DNA of 24,334 nt from UBA6183 sp964545895 (lineage in GTDB: Bacteria; Bacteroidota; Bacteroidia; UKL13-3), in the NCBI GenBank assembly GCA_964545895.1, contig CAZJHS010000045.1:1-24334 (forward strand), given 5' to 3'. Shown here in pieces: positions 8,191 to 15,125 of this stretch. Within the stretch, counting starts at the first letter, position 1. The number at the start of each line of letters is the position of its first letter. Both the position numbers and the translations under genes were made by a program. The notes under the pieces were generated by a model that was not told the DNA's origin, did no database searches, and was given only the letters and a program-made list of their open reading frames with translations.

Positions 8191-8401
8191 CCCATGCAGC
8201 CGTCAAACACATTGCCAAATCACACAAGCCAAAGCTTGCAAAAGAGTATGCCTACCCAACCGCACCAAAATAGACCAACAGACAACCGAGAAGAACAACG
8301 AAGGAATAACAAGGGTTTGGCAAAAGTGGCGTTTCAGTTTTCCGCATAAACTTTTGGTAAAAATCGTAACAATCACAAGGCTGCAACCCTTTAAAAACCA
8401 C
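8191..8401. other. Convergent gap after the MazG cassette; no gene seen
   Basis: These 211 bp separate the fusion gene from the convergent DUF1223 gene. They contain small inverted repeats CAAGC-CAAA-GCTTG (8225-8238) and CAAAAGT/ACTTTTG (8321-8327 and 8350-8356, 22-nt loop). There is no T-tracted terminator that I could support. The stretch from about 8304 to 8345 (ATAACAAGGG through TTTCCGC) looks like non-coding mobile or recombination debris, but no attachment-site consensus could be completed. Confidence 0.4.
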
Positions 8402-9160
8402 CTACTCTCCCACCTGATTTTTAAATGCTAAAATTTGGCTAGCAAAAATTTGTTTGGTGCGTTTGTGTTGTAAAAAGCCCACCAATTTATAGCGGCTAAA
8501 ATCAACATTAGGTACCGCAAATTGCATAGATAAAGAGCCTATGGCTGTGGGCTTATTGGTATTTACCATTTGCCTTACTACATTGTGGTGGCTTAGTTTT
8601 ATGCCTTGGTTTTCGCCTTTGTTGGGCACGCTATAAGCCTCATTTTGGGCCAGTACTACTATTAAATCTAAACTATCGGTTTTGCCTTTTATTTCGTAAT
8701 CAATTAACAGCATTTTATCGTTGGGCATCCACGAGGCCGAAAATAGTAGAAAGTTTTGGGCCGGTTGGCGCACAAAGCTTTCAATAAGTTTGCCTACCTC
8801 GCTTTTAGCTCCTGCTGGTAAAGCACCTTTGCCGTTTACAAAAACCATTGGGGTAAACATGGCTTTTTGGTTGTTGGCTACCGCCATCATCTCTTGGCGT
8901 TTGGTATACATCGAGTCGGAAAACGGATCAACCCACCCCGATTGATTCCACAAATCAACATGCCAATCGAGCGTAAATACACGTTGCTTGCTGCTATCGG
9001 CTATGGCTCTAATGGTAGTTCCAAATTCATCAGCCAAAGGGCAACTGCTGCATCCTTCGGAGGTATAAAACTCAACCAAAACGGTTGGTACAAACATGTT
9101 TTGGGCCTTGCCCCAAGTAATAAATGAGCTAAAAACTATTAGTAAAAACTGTTTTTTCAT
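8402..9160 (-). CDS. Exported DUF1223 protein (thioredoxin-fold)
   Basis: This matches the DUF1223 pattern in order: VLVEFYTSEGCSSCPLAD near the N-terminus (Cys37 and Cys40, a CxxC-like pair), then HVDLWNQSGWVDPF, RQEMM and FTPMVFVNG with the cis-Pro loop. The family is a secreted thioredoxin-like fold of unknown function. I start at the ATG at 9160, giving 252 residues. That places a clean signal peptide (MKK, hydrophobic stretch, WGKAQ) at the very N-terminus. An upstream in-frame TTG at 9178 would add six residues in front of the Lys pair and is less likely. The hsp20 terminator lies upstream, so it needs its own promoter. It converges on the MazG cassette. Confidence 0.85.
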   Translation of the reverse strand: MKKQFLLIVFSSFITWGKAQNMFVPTVLVEFYTSEGCSSCPLADEFGTTIRAIADSSKQRVFTLDWHVDLWNQSGWVDPFSDSMYTKRQEMMAVANNQKAMFTPMVFVNGKGALPAGAKSEVGKLIESFVRQPAQNFLLFSASWMPNDKMLLIDYEIKGKTDSLDLIVVLAQNEAYSVPNKGENQGIKLSHHNVVRQMVNTNKPTAIGSLSMQFAVPNVDFSRYKLVGFLQHKRTKQIFASQILAFKNQVGE

Positions 9161-9219
9161 GTGTAATGTATTGTGCAATGCTATAACGCAGCAACCTGTT
9201 TTTTAACATACAAGTATAC

Positions 9220-9256
9220 AAAAAAAGGGCGGCAGTAAACTACTGCCAACCCTTTT
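9220..9256 (-). terminator. Intrinsic terminator of hsp20
   Basis: GGCAGTA (9231-9237) pairs with TACTGCC (9241-9247) around a 3-nt loop. The stem is extended, after a small bulge, by AAAAGGG (9223-9229) with CCCTTTT (9250-9256). On the minus strand it ends in seven T residues, and it begins about 28 bp after the hsp20 stop. Confidence 0.88.
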
Positions 9257-9283
9257 AAACCTAACCTATGAAAACGAGAATTG

Positions 9284-9739
9284 TTACTTAATTTTTATGG
9301 TGTTTTTTGTTTCTTTTACGGCCACTTTAGGCATTACCACAGCTAGTATTCCATCGGTAAACTCGGCTTCAATAGCTTGTTTGTCTACATGCTCGGGTAA
9401 AGTAAAGGTGCGCGAAAATTTGCCGTAATAATTTTCTACCAAGTGTAGTTTTTCACCTTCGGCAGTTTCGCGCAATTTGCGCTCGCCACTAATGGTTAAT
9501 TTATCGGCATCAACCTCAATGCTAATTTCGTCTTTTTTAATGCCTGGTAAAGCCAAATGCACCTCAAAGCTGTTGGCTTTCTCTACCACATCAACACGTG
9601 GTGTAAAAAATCCGCTGCGTTCAAACTTGTTGGGTGTTTCGTTAAAAAGGCTATCCATCAAATTCATCATGTGCGATGGAATCATAGCATCTCTAAATAA
9701 ATCGCGTGCTGTTGTTGGTTTAAATTTTACAAGTGTCAT
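9284..9739 (-). CDS. Small heat-shock protein, Hsp20 / alpha-crystallin family
   Basis: At 151 residues this is the usual length for a bacterial small heat-shock protein, an ATP-independent holdase that binds unfolding proteins in the cytoplasm. The alpha-crystallin domain runs from about 45 to 140 (PRVDVVEKANSFEVHLALPG, then IEVDADKLTISGER). It includes the signature DGILAVVMPK before the C-terminal IKI motif used for oligomer contacts (NTIKIK end). It is monocistronic by context: a terminator follows, and 152 bp separate it from the gene upstream. A full AAGGAG lies 8 nt before the ATG. This is the only strong Shine-Dalgarno that I see in the window, so translation may be unusually efficient or separately controlled. 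I found no CIRCE-type inverted repeat upstream. Confidence 0.96.
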   Translation of the reverse strand: MTLVKFKPTTARDLFRDAMIPSHMMNLMDSLFNETPNKFERSGFFTPRVDVVEKANSFEVHLALPGIKKDEISIEVDADKLTISGERKLRETAEGEKLHLVENYYGKFSRTFTLPEHVDKQAIEAEFTDGILAVVMPKVAVKETKNTIKIK

Positions 9740-9747
9740 AATTTTTT

Positions 9748-9753
9748 CTCCTT
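9748..9753 (-). promoter_or_regulatory. Strong Shine-Dalgarno of hsp20 (AAGGAG)
   Basis: On the minus strand AAGGAG sits 8 nt before the hsp20 ATG, an ideal distance. Other genes here start with no purine-rich box, as is usual for Bacteroidota, so this one stands out. Confidence 0.8.
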
Positions 9754-9835
9754 ATTTGTTTAATGTGTTTGTTGTTTTTTGTTGTTTTTATTTGATGAAT
9801 GGATTTTTTCAAACAACGTACCAACGCATTTTTAA

Positions 9836-9848
9836 AGCCATTATGGCT
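9836..9848. repeat. Small palindrome AGCCAT-T-ATGGCT upstream of hsp20
   Basis: This perfect 6-bp inverted repeat lies between the TPR lipoprotein gene and hsp20. It could be a weak terminator for the former (TTTAAAAA follows on the minus strand) or an operator for hsp20. Neither is proven. Confidence 0.35.
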
Positions 9849-9891
9849 CAATAAGTACAAATAGAAGATTTTAAGCAGACAAAAATTCCGA

Positions 9892-11274
9892 TTATTGGAT
9901 TTTTTGTTGAATTTGATGAGCCATTTTATCGGCAAGTTCGGTTAACACCATTTCGTAAAACTCGGTTAATGGTACCAAGTTTTTGTGGGTGCCTGTAAAC
10001 ATATTGCGCCACTCAGGTGTAACCTGAGGCAGAAAATTGCCTTCGGGTAAGGTAGGATATAAATTAGCTGGATTACCTTTAAAAATGGCCGCATGCAGCT
10101 CGTCTGTTTTTACCACCGATAAGGTTTGGCTATGCAACACCTGCCCTGTTTTAACTTGCAACACCTGATACCTAAGTTTTACGGTAAGTTGTTGGCCTTC
10201 GGTTTTATCGGTATAGGTGGCTTTTTTAAATTTACTAATGCTGGAGTAAGTGTTTGTATAAGGATTTAATACACGTTCGGTTACGGCTTCGTATGCATCG
10301 CGCGTGTACACTTCGGGCTTTTGTTTTTGATACAAAAAAGTATCAACCCAAATAACCACCGCATAACCCAAATTTAAACTTTGCGCAGCTTCAATTGCTT
10401 GATTGGTGGTTTGTATGGCAGCAAACCCACGGTTGGTTAAATCAATTTTTAAGGCTTTAACGTTGGCAATTTTTACATACGCACCTTGTTGCTGCGATAA
10501 AATATCGGCAACCATATCGGGCAAATCGGCCATGGCCGAGGCATTGCTGCTATGCACTTGCATGGGCAAAACACCCACAACAGCCGTAGCTTGCTGCAAA
10601 GCTAATCCACGCATTTTTACCACATCTTTATAGCCATCATCAATAGTGGCCATTTTGTTGTATAAAAAGTACGCTTCTTTATAATTGCCTTTTTGATAGG
10701 CTTGTGCGGCCTTTACATAAACCGGATCGAGCACGGTATGTAAACGCAATACCGATACATTTTTGTAGCTGCTATCAAACGATGCAATGCGCTCAAACAC
10801 CTTTTCGGCCGTTTCGTATTTGCGATTTTGCATCAAATCAACCCCTAAATCAAATTGCTTTTCGGTGTATTCTTTTAAAATATCTTGATACACTTCATCG
10901 TACTCGGTAGGCCAGTTTAAAACCACTCCCACTTTAGCTGCATTTCGGGTATAACCTTGCGCATATTGATACGTTTTTAGGGCATCTTCTATCCTATCAT
11001 CAATTACTTGCTTGCTAAATTTGGCAAACTTATCGGCCAAAACCACTTGTGCATTTTGCTGCAAACCAGTTTTAGCATCCTTATTTTTAGGGTCGGTTAA
11101 AAGTACATTGTAATACAAATTAGCCGCCTCCTCGTGCATACCAGCATTGCTTTGCACATGTGCTTGGCGCAACATTTTGCTTTGCGTGGTGCATGCCGAA
11201 AACAGCCATACTGTACTTAGTAAAACTAACGTTAATTTACCCAAAAAGGTAGGCGTATGTAGTGTTTTAAGCAA
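9892..11274 (-). CDS. TPR-containing lipoprotein, TTG start
   Basis: The N-terminus is a lipoprotein signal: a hydrophobic stretch ending LFSAC, with Cys28 as the lipidated residue. The protein is thus expected to be membrane-anchored outside the cytoplasm. About 40-230 is helical with TPR-like units (AAQAYQKGNYKEAYFLYNKM is the clearest). About 235-460 is a mixed alpha/beta domain that I do not recognise. There is no ATG between the argS stop and the lipobox. Possible starts are TTG at 11274 (used here) or TTG at 11244, which gives MGKLTLVLLSTVWLFSAC, a very good signal. The gene is in the same frame as argS, 18 nt downstream of it, and likely cotranscribed. The function is unknown; such proteins often serve in envelope assembly. 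Confidence 0.82.
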   Translation of the reverse strand: MLKTLHTPTFLGKLTLVLLSTVWLFSACTTQSKMLRQAHVQSNAGMHEEAANLYYNVLLTDPKNKDAKTGLQQNAQVVLADKFAKFSKQVIDDRIEDALKTYQYAQGYTRNAAKVGVVLNWPTEYDEVYQDILKEYTEKQFDLGVDLMQNRKYETAEKVFERIASFDSSYKNVSVLRLHTVLDPVYVKAAQAYQKGNYKEAYFLYNKMATIDDGYKDVVKMRGLALQQATAVVGVLPMQVHSSNASAMADLPDMVADILSQQQGAYVKIANVKALKIDLTNRGFAAIQTTNQAIEAAQSLNLGYAVVIWVDTFLYQKQKPEVYTRDAYEAVTERVLNPYTNTYSSISKFKKATYTDKTEGQQLTVKLRYQVLQVKTGQVLHSQTLSVVKTDELHAAIFKGNPANLYPTLPEGNFLPQVTPEWRNMFTGTHKNLVPLTEFYEMVLTELADKMAHQIQQKIQ

Positions 11275-11292
11275 TTGCGACAGGTTTGTAAT

Positions 11293-13077
11293 TTACATTC
11301 TTTCGGGTACTTGAATACCTAAAAGTGCAAATGATGAACGAATAATTTGTGCTGTTAGTGCGCATAATTGCAAACGCAATGCTTGTTGGTTTGCGTTGGT
11401 TTCTTTTAACACCGAATGCTCGTGGTAAAAGTGACTGTATGCCTTAGCCAACTCAAACACATAATTGCAAAGCACACCTGGGCTAAATAATTTACCCGCT
11501 TCGGCCATTACTGCCGGAAACGAATGCATCAATACAATCATTTGTTTTTCAACTGCACTTAACTGCACCTCGGCTGCATTAAATTGCATACTTAGGTTTG
11601 ATGCTTGTGCATTGCGCAACACACTTTGTATACGTGCATGCGTGTATTGAATAAACGGTCCTGTATTACCCTGGAAATCGATTGACTCGGCAGGATTAAA
11701 CAACATTTTCTTTTTAGGATCAACCTTTAAAATAAAGTATTTAAGCGCACCCAATCCTACCATGTTGTATAAACTACTTAACTCTTGCTCCGATAAACCA
11801 TCAGTTTTACCCAAAGCTTTGGTAGTTTCTTCGGCTTGGGCAATCATACCCGCCATTAAATCATCAGCATCAACCACAGTTCCTTCACGGCTTTTCATTT
11901 TACCTTCAGGTAACTCAACCATGCCATAACTTAAATGATAAACGCCATCGGCATAAGGGCGGCCAAGTTTTTTAAGGATGTGTTGCAATACTTTAAAGTG
12001 GTAATCTTGCTCGTTACCTACCACATAAATAGATTGATTGCAGCCAAAATCGGTGTATTTTAAATCGGCTGTGCCCATATCTTGTGTTATGTATACACTG
12101 GTTCCATCGGCACGTAATACCAATTTATGATCTAGGCCTTCGGCCGTTAAATCAATCCAAACACTGCCATCTTCTTTTTTATAAAATACGCCTTTGGCTA
12201 AGCCTTCTTCTACAATTTCTTTGCCCAATAAATAGGTATTGCTTTCGTAGTAAAACTTATCAAAGCTAATACCTAATGTTTTGTACGATACATCAAAACC
12301 CTCGTACACCCAGCCATTCATGGTACGCCAAATGTTTACTGTTTCTTCATCGTTGGCTTCCCACTTGCGCAATAATTCTTGTGCAGCTAAAATGCTAGGC
12401 GCTTGTTTTTCGGCTTGCTCTTCGGTTAAACCTTGTGCAACTAATTCCTTTTGTTCGGCTTTAAATTGCTTATCAAACAATACATAATATTTACCTACTA
12501 AATGGTCGCCTTTTAAGCCACTGCTTGCAGGCGTTTCGCCATTACCTTGTTGCATCCAAGCAAGCATACTTTTACAAATATGAATGCCCCTATCGTTAAC
12601 CAAGTTGCAGGTTTTAACATCGTGTCCGTTGGCTTTTAAAATTTCGGCTACGGCAAAACCTAATAAGTTATTGCGCACATGGCCCAAATGCAAAGGCTTG
12701 TTGGTATTGGGTGATGAATACTCAACCAATATTTTTTGGCCTGTAGGTTGGCTTACAAAACCAAACGAAGTGTTGGTGTAGTTTTGCGATAAATAGTTAA
12801 CCCAATAGTTTTGGGCTACTACCATATTTAAAAAACCTTTAATAACGTTAACCGATGAAACCTCGGTTACATTGGCTTTAATGTATTCGCCAATTTCTGT
12901 TGCAGTTTGCTCGGGTCCTTTTTTACTTTGTTTTAAAAACGGAAAAACCACTAAAGTAAAATCACCTTCAAAATCGGTTTTGGTAGGTTCTAATAAAATA
13001 GCATCTGCATCAACAGGGTGATTATATAAAGCCAATAAGGCTGCTGAAATATGTTTTTTAAGAATTTGCTCTATCAT
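11293..13077 (-). CDS. argS: Arginyl-tRNA synthetase
   Basis: This class I aminoacyl-tRNA synthetase charges tRNA-Arg with arginine using ATP. At 594 residues it has the normal length. The N-terminal Add1 (tRNA-recognising) domain spans about 1-110. The HIGH motif appears as HLGH (130-133) inside the ArgRS signature SSPNTNKPLHLGH. The KMSKS loop appears as KMKSR (393-397). The C-terminal anticodon-binding DALR domain spans about 475-594 (QYTHARIQSVLRNA near its start, the usual PERM end). It starts with ATG, 30 bp after the SDR gene, and is followed within 18 bp by a lipoprotein gene, inside a minus-strand gene row. Confidence 0.98.
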   Translation of the reverse strand: MIEQILKKHISAALLALYNHPVDADAILLEPTKTDFEGDFTLVVFPFLKQSKKGPEQTATEIGEYIKANVTEVSSVNVIKGFLNMVVAQNYWVNYLSQNYTNTSFGFVSQPTGQKILVEYSSPNTNKPLHLGHVRNNLLGFAVAEILKANGHDVKTCNLVNDRGIHICKSMLAWMQQGNGETPASSGLKGDHLVGKYYVLFDKQFKAEQKELVAQGLTEEQAEKQAPSILAAQELLRKWEANDEETVNIWRTMNGWVYEGFDVSYKTLGISFDKFYYESNTYLLGKEIVEEGLAKGVFYKKEDGSVWIDLTAEGLDHKLVLRADGTSVYITQDMGTADLKYTDFGCNQSIYVVGNEQDYHFKVLQHILKKLGRPYADGVYHLSYGMVELPEGKMKSREGTVVDADDLMAGMIAQAEETTKALGKTDGLSEQELSSLYNMVGLGALKYFILKVDPKKKMLFNPAESIDFQGNTGPFIQYTHARIQSVLRNAQASNLSMQFNAAEVQLSAVEKQMIVLMHSFPAVMAEAGKLFSPGVLCNYVFELAKAYSHFYHEHSVLKETNANQQALRLQLCALTAQIIRSSFALLGIQVPERM

Positions 13078-13107
13078 GTTATCTGTGGCTTTTAGCCTCT
13101 CTCTTTA

Positions 13108-13917
13108 TTATTTAAACGGACTGTCTTTTTCTTTGGCTACAAAGTTGTATACCATTTTATCGCTACGCGAAGGTAGCAGTATATTTAGCCATTTTGATAC
13201 GTGACCAATGGCGGTTAGTATTCGGCTTCGTCTTCGCTTTAAAACTAAGTTTAAAATCTCATCGGCCACTTGGCTAGCTGGCATTAATTTACTTTCGTTT
13301 AATGGCGATTCTTGTTGTGTGTTTCCGGTTTTATTTAAAGCTGCATTACGAATATTTGAAGCTGTATAACCTGGATAAATCATCCCAACGTGCAATCCTG
13401 TTTTTATATTTTCAACGCGTAAGCATTGCATAAAACCTTCTAATGCAAACTTAGAAGCCGAGTAACCTGTTCGAGCCGGAAGTCCTACTAAACCAGCCAC
13501 AGAAGACACTGCGACAACAGACCCTTTTTGTTTTAATAAGTATGGCATGGCATATTTAGTGCAATACACTGCGCCCCAAAAATTAACATCCATCAGGCGT
13601 TTTAACACATCCAATTCGCAATCGGCAAACAATGCCCGCATGCTAATGCCCGCATTATTAATAAGCACATCTAAAGTGCCATAAGTTTGTATGGTTTGAT
13701 TGATAAGTTCGCGGCAATCTTCTTCATTGCTTACATCGCAAGCTACTGCAATACATTGTGTAGCTCCATAATGTAAACAGGCTTCTTTTACCTCGGCCAA
13801 TTTTTCGGTATTGCGGCCTGCAATCACCAGTTTGCAATTTACTTTTGCAAATGCATGTGCGGTGGCCTCGCCTATACCCGAAGTTGCTCCGGTAATTACT
13901 ACAATATTATCTTTCAA
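13108..13917 (-). CDS. Short-chain dehydrogenase/reductase, TTG start
   Basis: This is a classical SDR with a Rossmann fold for NAD(P). The cofactor motif is TGATSGIG (9-16), the structural motif is NNAG (87-90), and the catalytic residues are Ser139, Tyr152 and Lys156 (YSASK). A basic residue at the end of beta-2 (AGRNTEK) suggests NADP preference. At 269 residues it is of normal length. The C-terminal region has an RRRSRILTA segment followed by a hydrophobic helix, which may let it sit on a membrane as in lipid-acting SDRs; the substrate is unknown. No ATG precedes the Rossmann motif. The start is TTG at 13917, four in-frame codons after the SixA stop. Confidence 0.9.
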   Translation of the reverse strand: MKDNIVVITGATSGIGEATAHAFAKVNCKLVIAGRNTEKLAEVKEACLHYGATQCIAVACDVSNEEDCRELINQTIQTYGTLDVLINNAGISMRALFADCELDVLKRLMDVNFWGAVYCTKYAMPYLLKQKGSVVAVSSVAGLVGLPARTGYSASKFALEGFMQCLRVENIKTGLHVGMIYPGYTASNIRNAALNKTGNTQQESPLNESKLMPASQVADEILNLVLKRRRSRILTAIGHVSKWLNILLPSRSDKMVYNFVAKEKDSPFK

Positions 13918-13929
13918 TTTATTTGTTAC

Positions 13930-14427
13930 TTAATCTTGCCCATTTTTAGGCACATCAACCCAAACAAGCTCGCCTTGTTGTGGCATTAATTGTTTCCACG
14001 ACACTACATCAAACACTATACACGCTTGGCCTGCCGTAGGCAAACCACTCACAAAATCGCCCGTTAAATAACCAATCATACCACTTACGGTAGGATTGTG
14101 TGCCACCACTAACACTTGATTATGGCTATCGTTTATTTGCCTAAGCGTATACAGCATATCGTTTAAACTAGCTTCGTATAATTCAAACTCACGTTCAATA
14201 CTTTGCTCGTTATAACCCAACTCAGCCGATACCAATTTAGCCGTTTTGTGTGTGCGTTTAGCTGCACTGCACAAGATTAAATCAGGCGTAAAATTTTTCG
14301 ATTTTAACCGTTTACCCATTTCGGCAGCATCGATTTTACCACGTTCGGCCAAACCTCTTTCAAAATCGGTCATCACACCATCGCCATTAATGGCTTTAGC
14401 GTGGCGCATTAAGATTAATGTTTTCAT
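13930..14427 (-). CDS. sixA: SixA-type phosphohistidine phosphatase
   Basis: This small histidine-phosphatase-superfamily enzyme has 165 residues. The N-terminal RHA motif (Arg8-His9, with His9 the phospho-acceptor) is followed by the SixA-type TDFERGLAERG, Arg58 in SAAKRTHKTA, and the second catalytic His110 in VAHNPTVSG. SixA enzymes remove phosphate from phosphohistidine on phosphotransfer proteins. The partner here is not evident, since no histidine kinase or PTS gene is nearby. It starts with ATG, 27 bp after the pRiA4b-like gene and 12 bp before the SDR start, so the genes are probably cotranscribed. Confidence 0.93.
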   Translation of the reverse strand: MKTLILMRHAKAINGDGVMTDFERGLAERGKIDAAEMGKRLKSKNFTPDLILCSAAKRTHKTAKLVSAELGYNEQSIEREFELYEASLNDMLYTLRQINDSHNQVLVVAHNPTVSGMIGYLTGDFVSGLPTAGQACIVFDVVSWKQLMPQQGELVWVDVPKNGQD

Positions 14428-14454
14428 ACTACCAATGGGTTAACGGCAGGTTAA

Positions 14455-15057
14455 CTAGTAACGGTCATCATCAAAACCTCCTCCACCTTCGCCATCTTCG
14501 CCTGCATCAAACAAGCCAAATTCATCAGCTTCATCATCACTAATTGCACCAGGCACTTCGTCTGATTTATCAAGGTAGTTTTTGGTAATCTCGTCAAACT
14601 CGTTGTCATCAACCAATCCAAAACGTTGTACTTTATCGTATTGTTTAGGAGCTAAACCACCTTGTTTGGTACAAACAGGATATTTGGTTCCAGCTTTTTC
14701 GTTAATATCAATACCGGTTAATTCTAAATGCATGGTCCACATTTCCAAGAAATCATAAATGTATATAATTTTTTGGTGTGGGTCGTTTACAAACATACTC
14801 AAGCGCGAATCCTTCATACTAGGAATAGGCACTGCGTTTTCATCGTTGTAATCCGACATGTCTTCTAACGTAATTTCTTGTTCTTTTTTCCACGAGTCGT
14901 TACTCATGTAAAAAGAAGCCATTTGTTTTTGATCAAAACCAATTGAATCTAGAATTGCTTTGTGAAACTCTAAAAAGGTTTGCGATGATTTAATTTCAAT
15001 TACGCGATAGATGTCTTCGTACTCTTCAAAAGTGAGTTTAAATTTATATACTGCCAT
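14455..15057 (-). CDS. pRiA4b ORF-3-like protein (IS1096 TnpR-type family)
   Basis: The first 115 residues or so fit the plasmid pRiA4b ORF-3 domain: YKFKLTFEEYEDIYRVIEI at the start, TFLEFHKAILDSIGF for the helix, MASFYMSND, and IIYIYDFLEMWTMHLELTGI for the closing strand. The C-terminal 50 residues are very acidic with a short Gly run (GEDGEGGGGFDDDRY end) and are probably disordered. The family was first seen in mobile elements, but here it sits in a chromosomal gene row with no transposase. The molecular function is unknown. It starts with ATG. A TATTTTTG box lies 35 bp upstream, making it the likely first gene of the pRiA4b-like/sixA/SDR/argS/lipoprotein unit. Confidence 0.82.
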   Translation of the reverse strand: MAVYKFKLTFEEYEDIYRVIEIKSSQTFLEFHKAILDSIGFDQKQMASFYMSNDSWKKEQEITLEDMSDYNDENAVPIPSMKDSRLSMFVNDPHQKIIYIYDFLEMWTMHLELTGIDINEKAGTKYPVCTKQGGLAPKQYDKVQRFGLVDDNEFDEITKNYLDKSDEVPGAISDDEADEFGLFDAGEDGEGGGGFDDDRY

Positions 15058-15091
15058 GATTAAATGTGTTGCTTATTTTGTGTAAGTTTTG

Positions 15092-15099
15092 CAAAAATA
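15092..15099 (-). promoter_or_regulatory. Candidate Bacteroidota -7 box TATTTTTG
   Basis: On the minus strand TATTTTTG fits the TAnnTTTG box recognised by the Bacteroidota primary sigma factor and lies 35 bp before the pRiA4b-like start. No convincing -33 TTTG sits at 19-21 bp, so this is tentative. The palindrome GGCAATTGCC (15109-15118) overlaps the region just upstream. Confidence 0.4.
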
Positions 15100-15125
15100 A
15101 ACTTTATCGGCAATTGCCCATAAGC

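Noticed and set aside
8191..8401. Possible integron attC site after the MazG cassette (ATAACAAGGG, GTGGCGTTTCAG resemble cassette sites)
   Set aside because: Only one RYYYAAC-type word (ACCCAAC, 8254-8260) was found and no matching GTTRRRY partner with paired arms, so the site cannot be supported by eye.
9161..9178. Upstream TTG start of the DUF1223 gene
   Set aside because: It would put six residues in front of the MKK signal-peptide start, and the ATG at 9160 is a better start.
14455..15057. Insertion sequence around the pRiA4b-like gene
   Set aside because: No transposase, terminal inverted repeats or target duplication are visible, and the gene fits a tight same-strand row.
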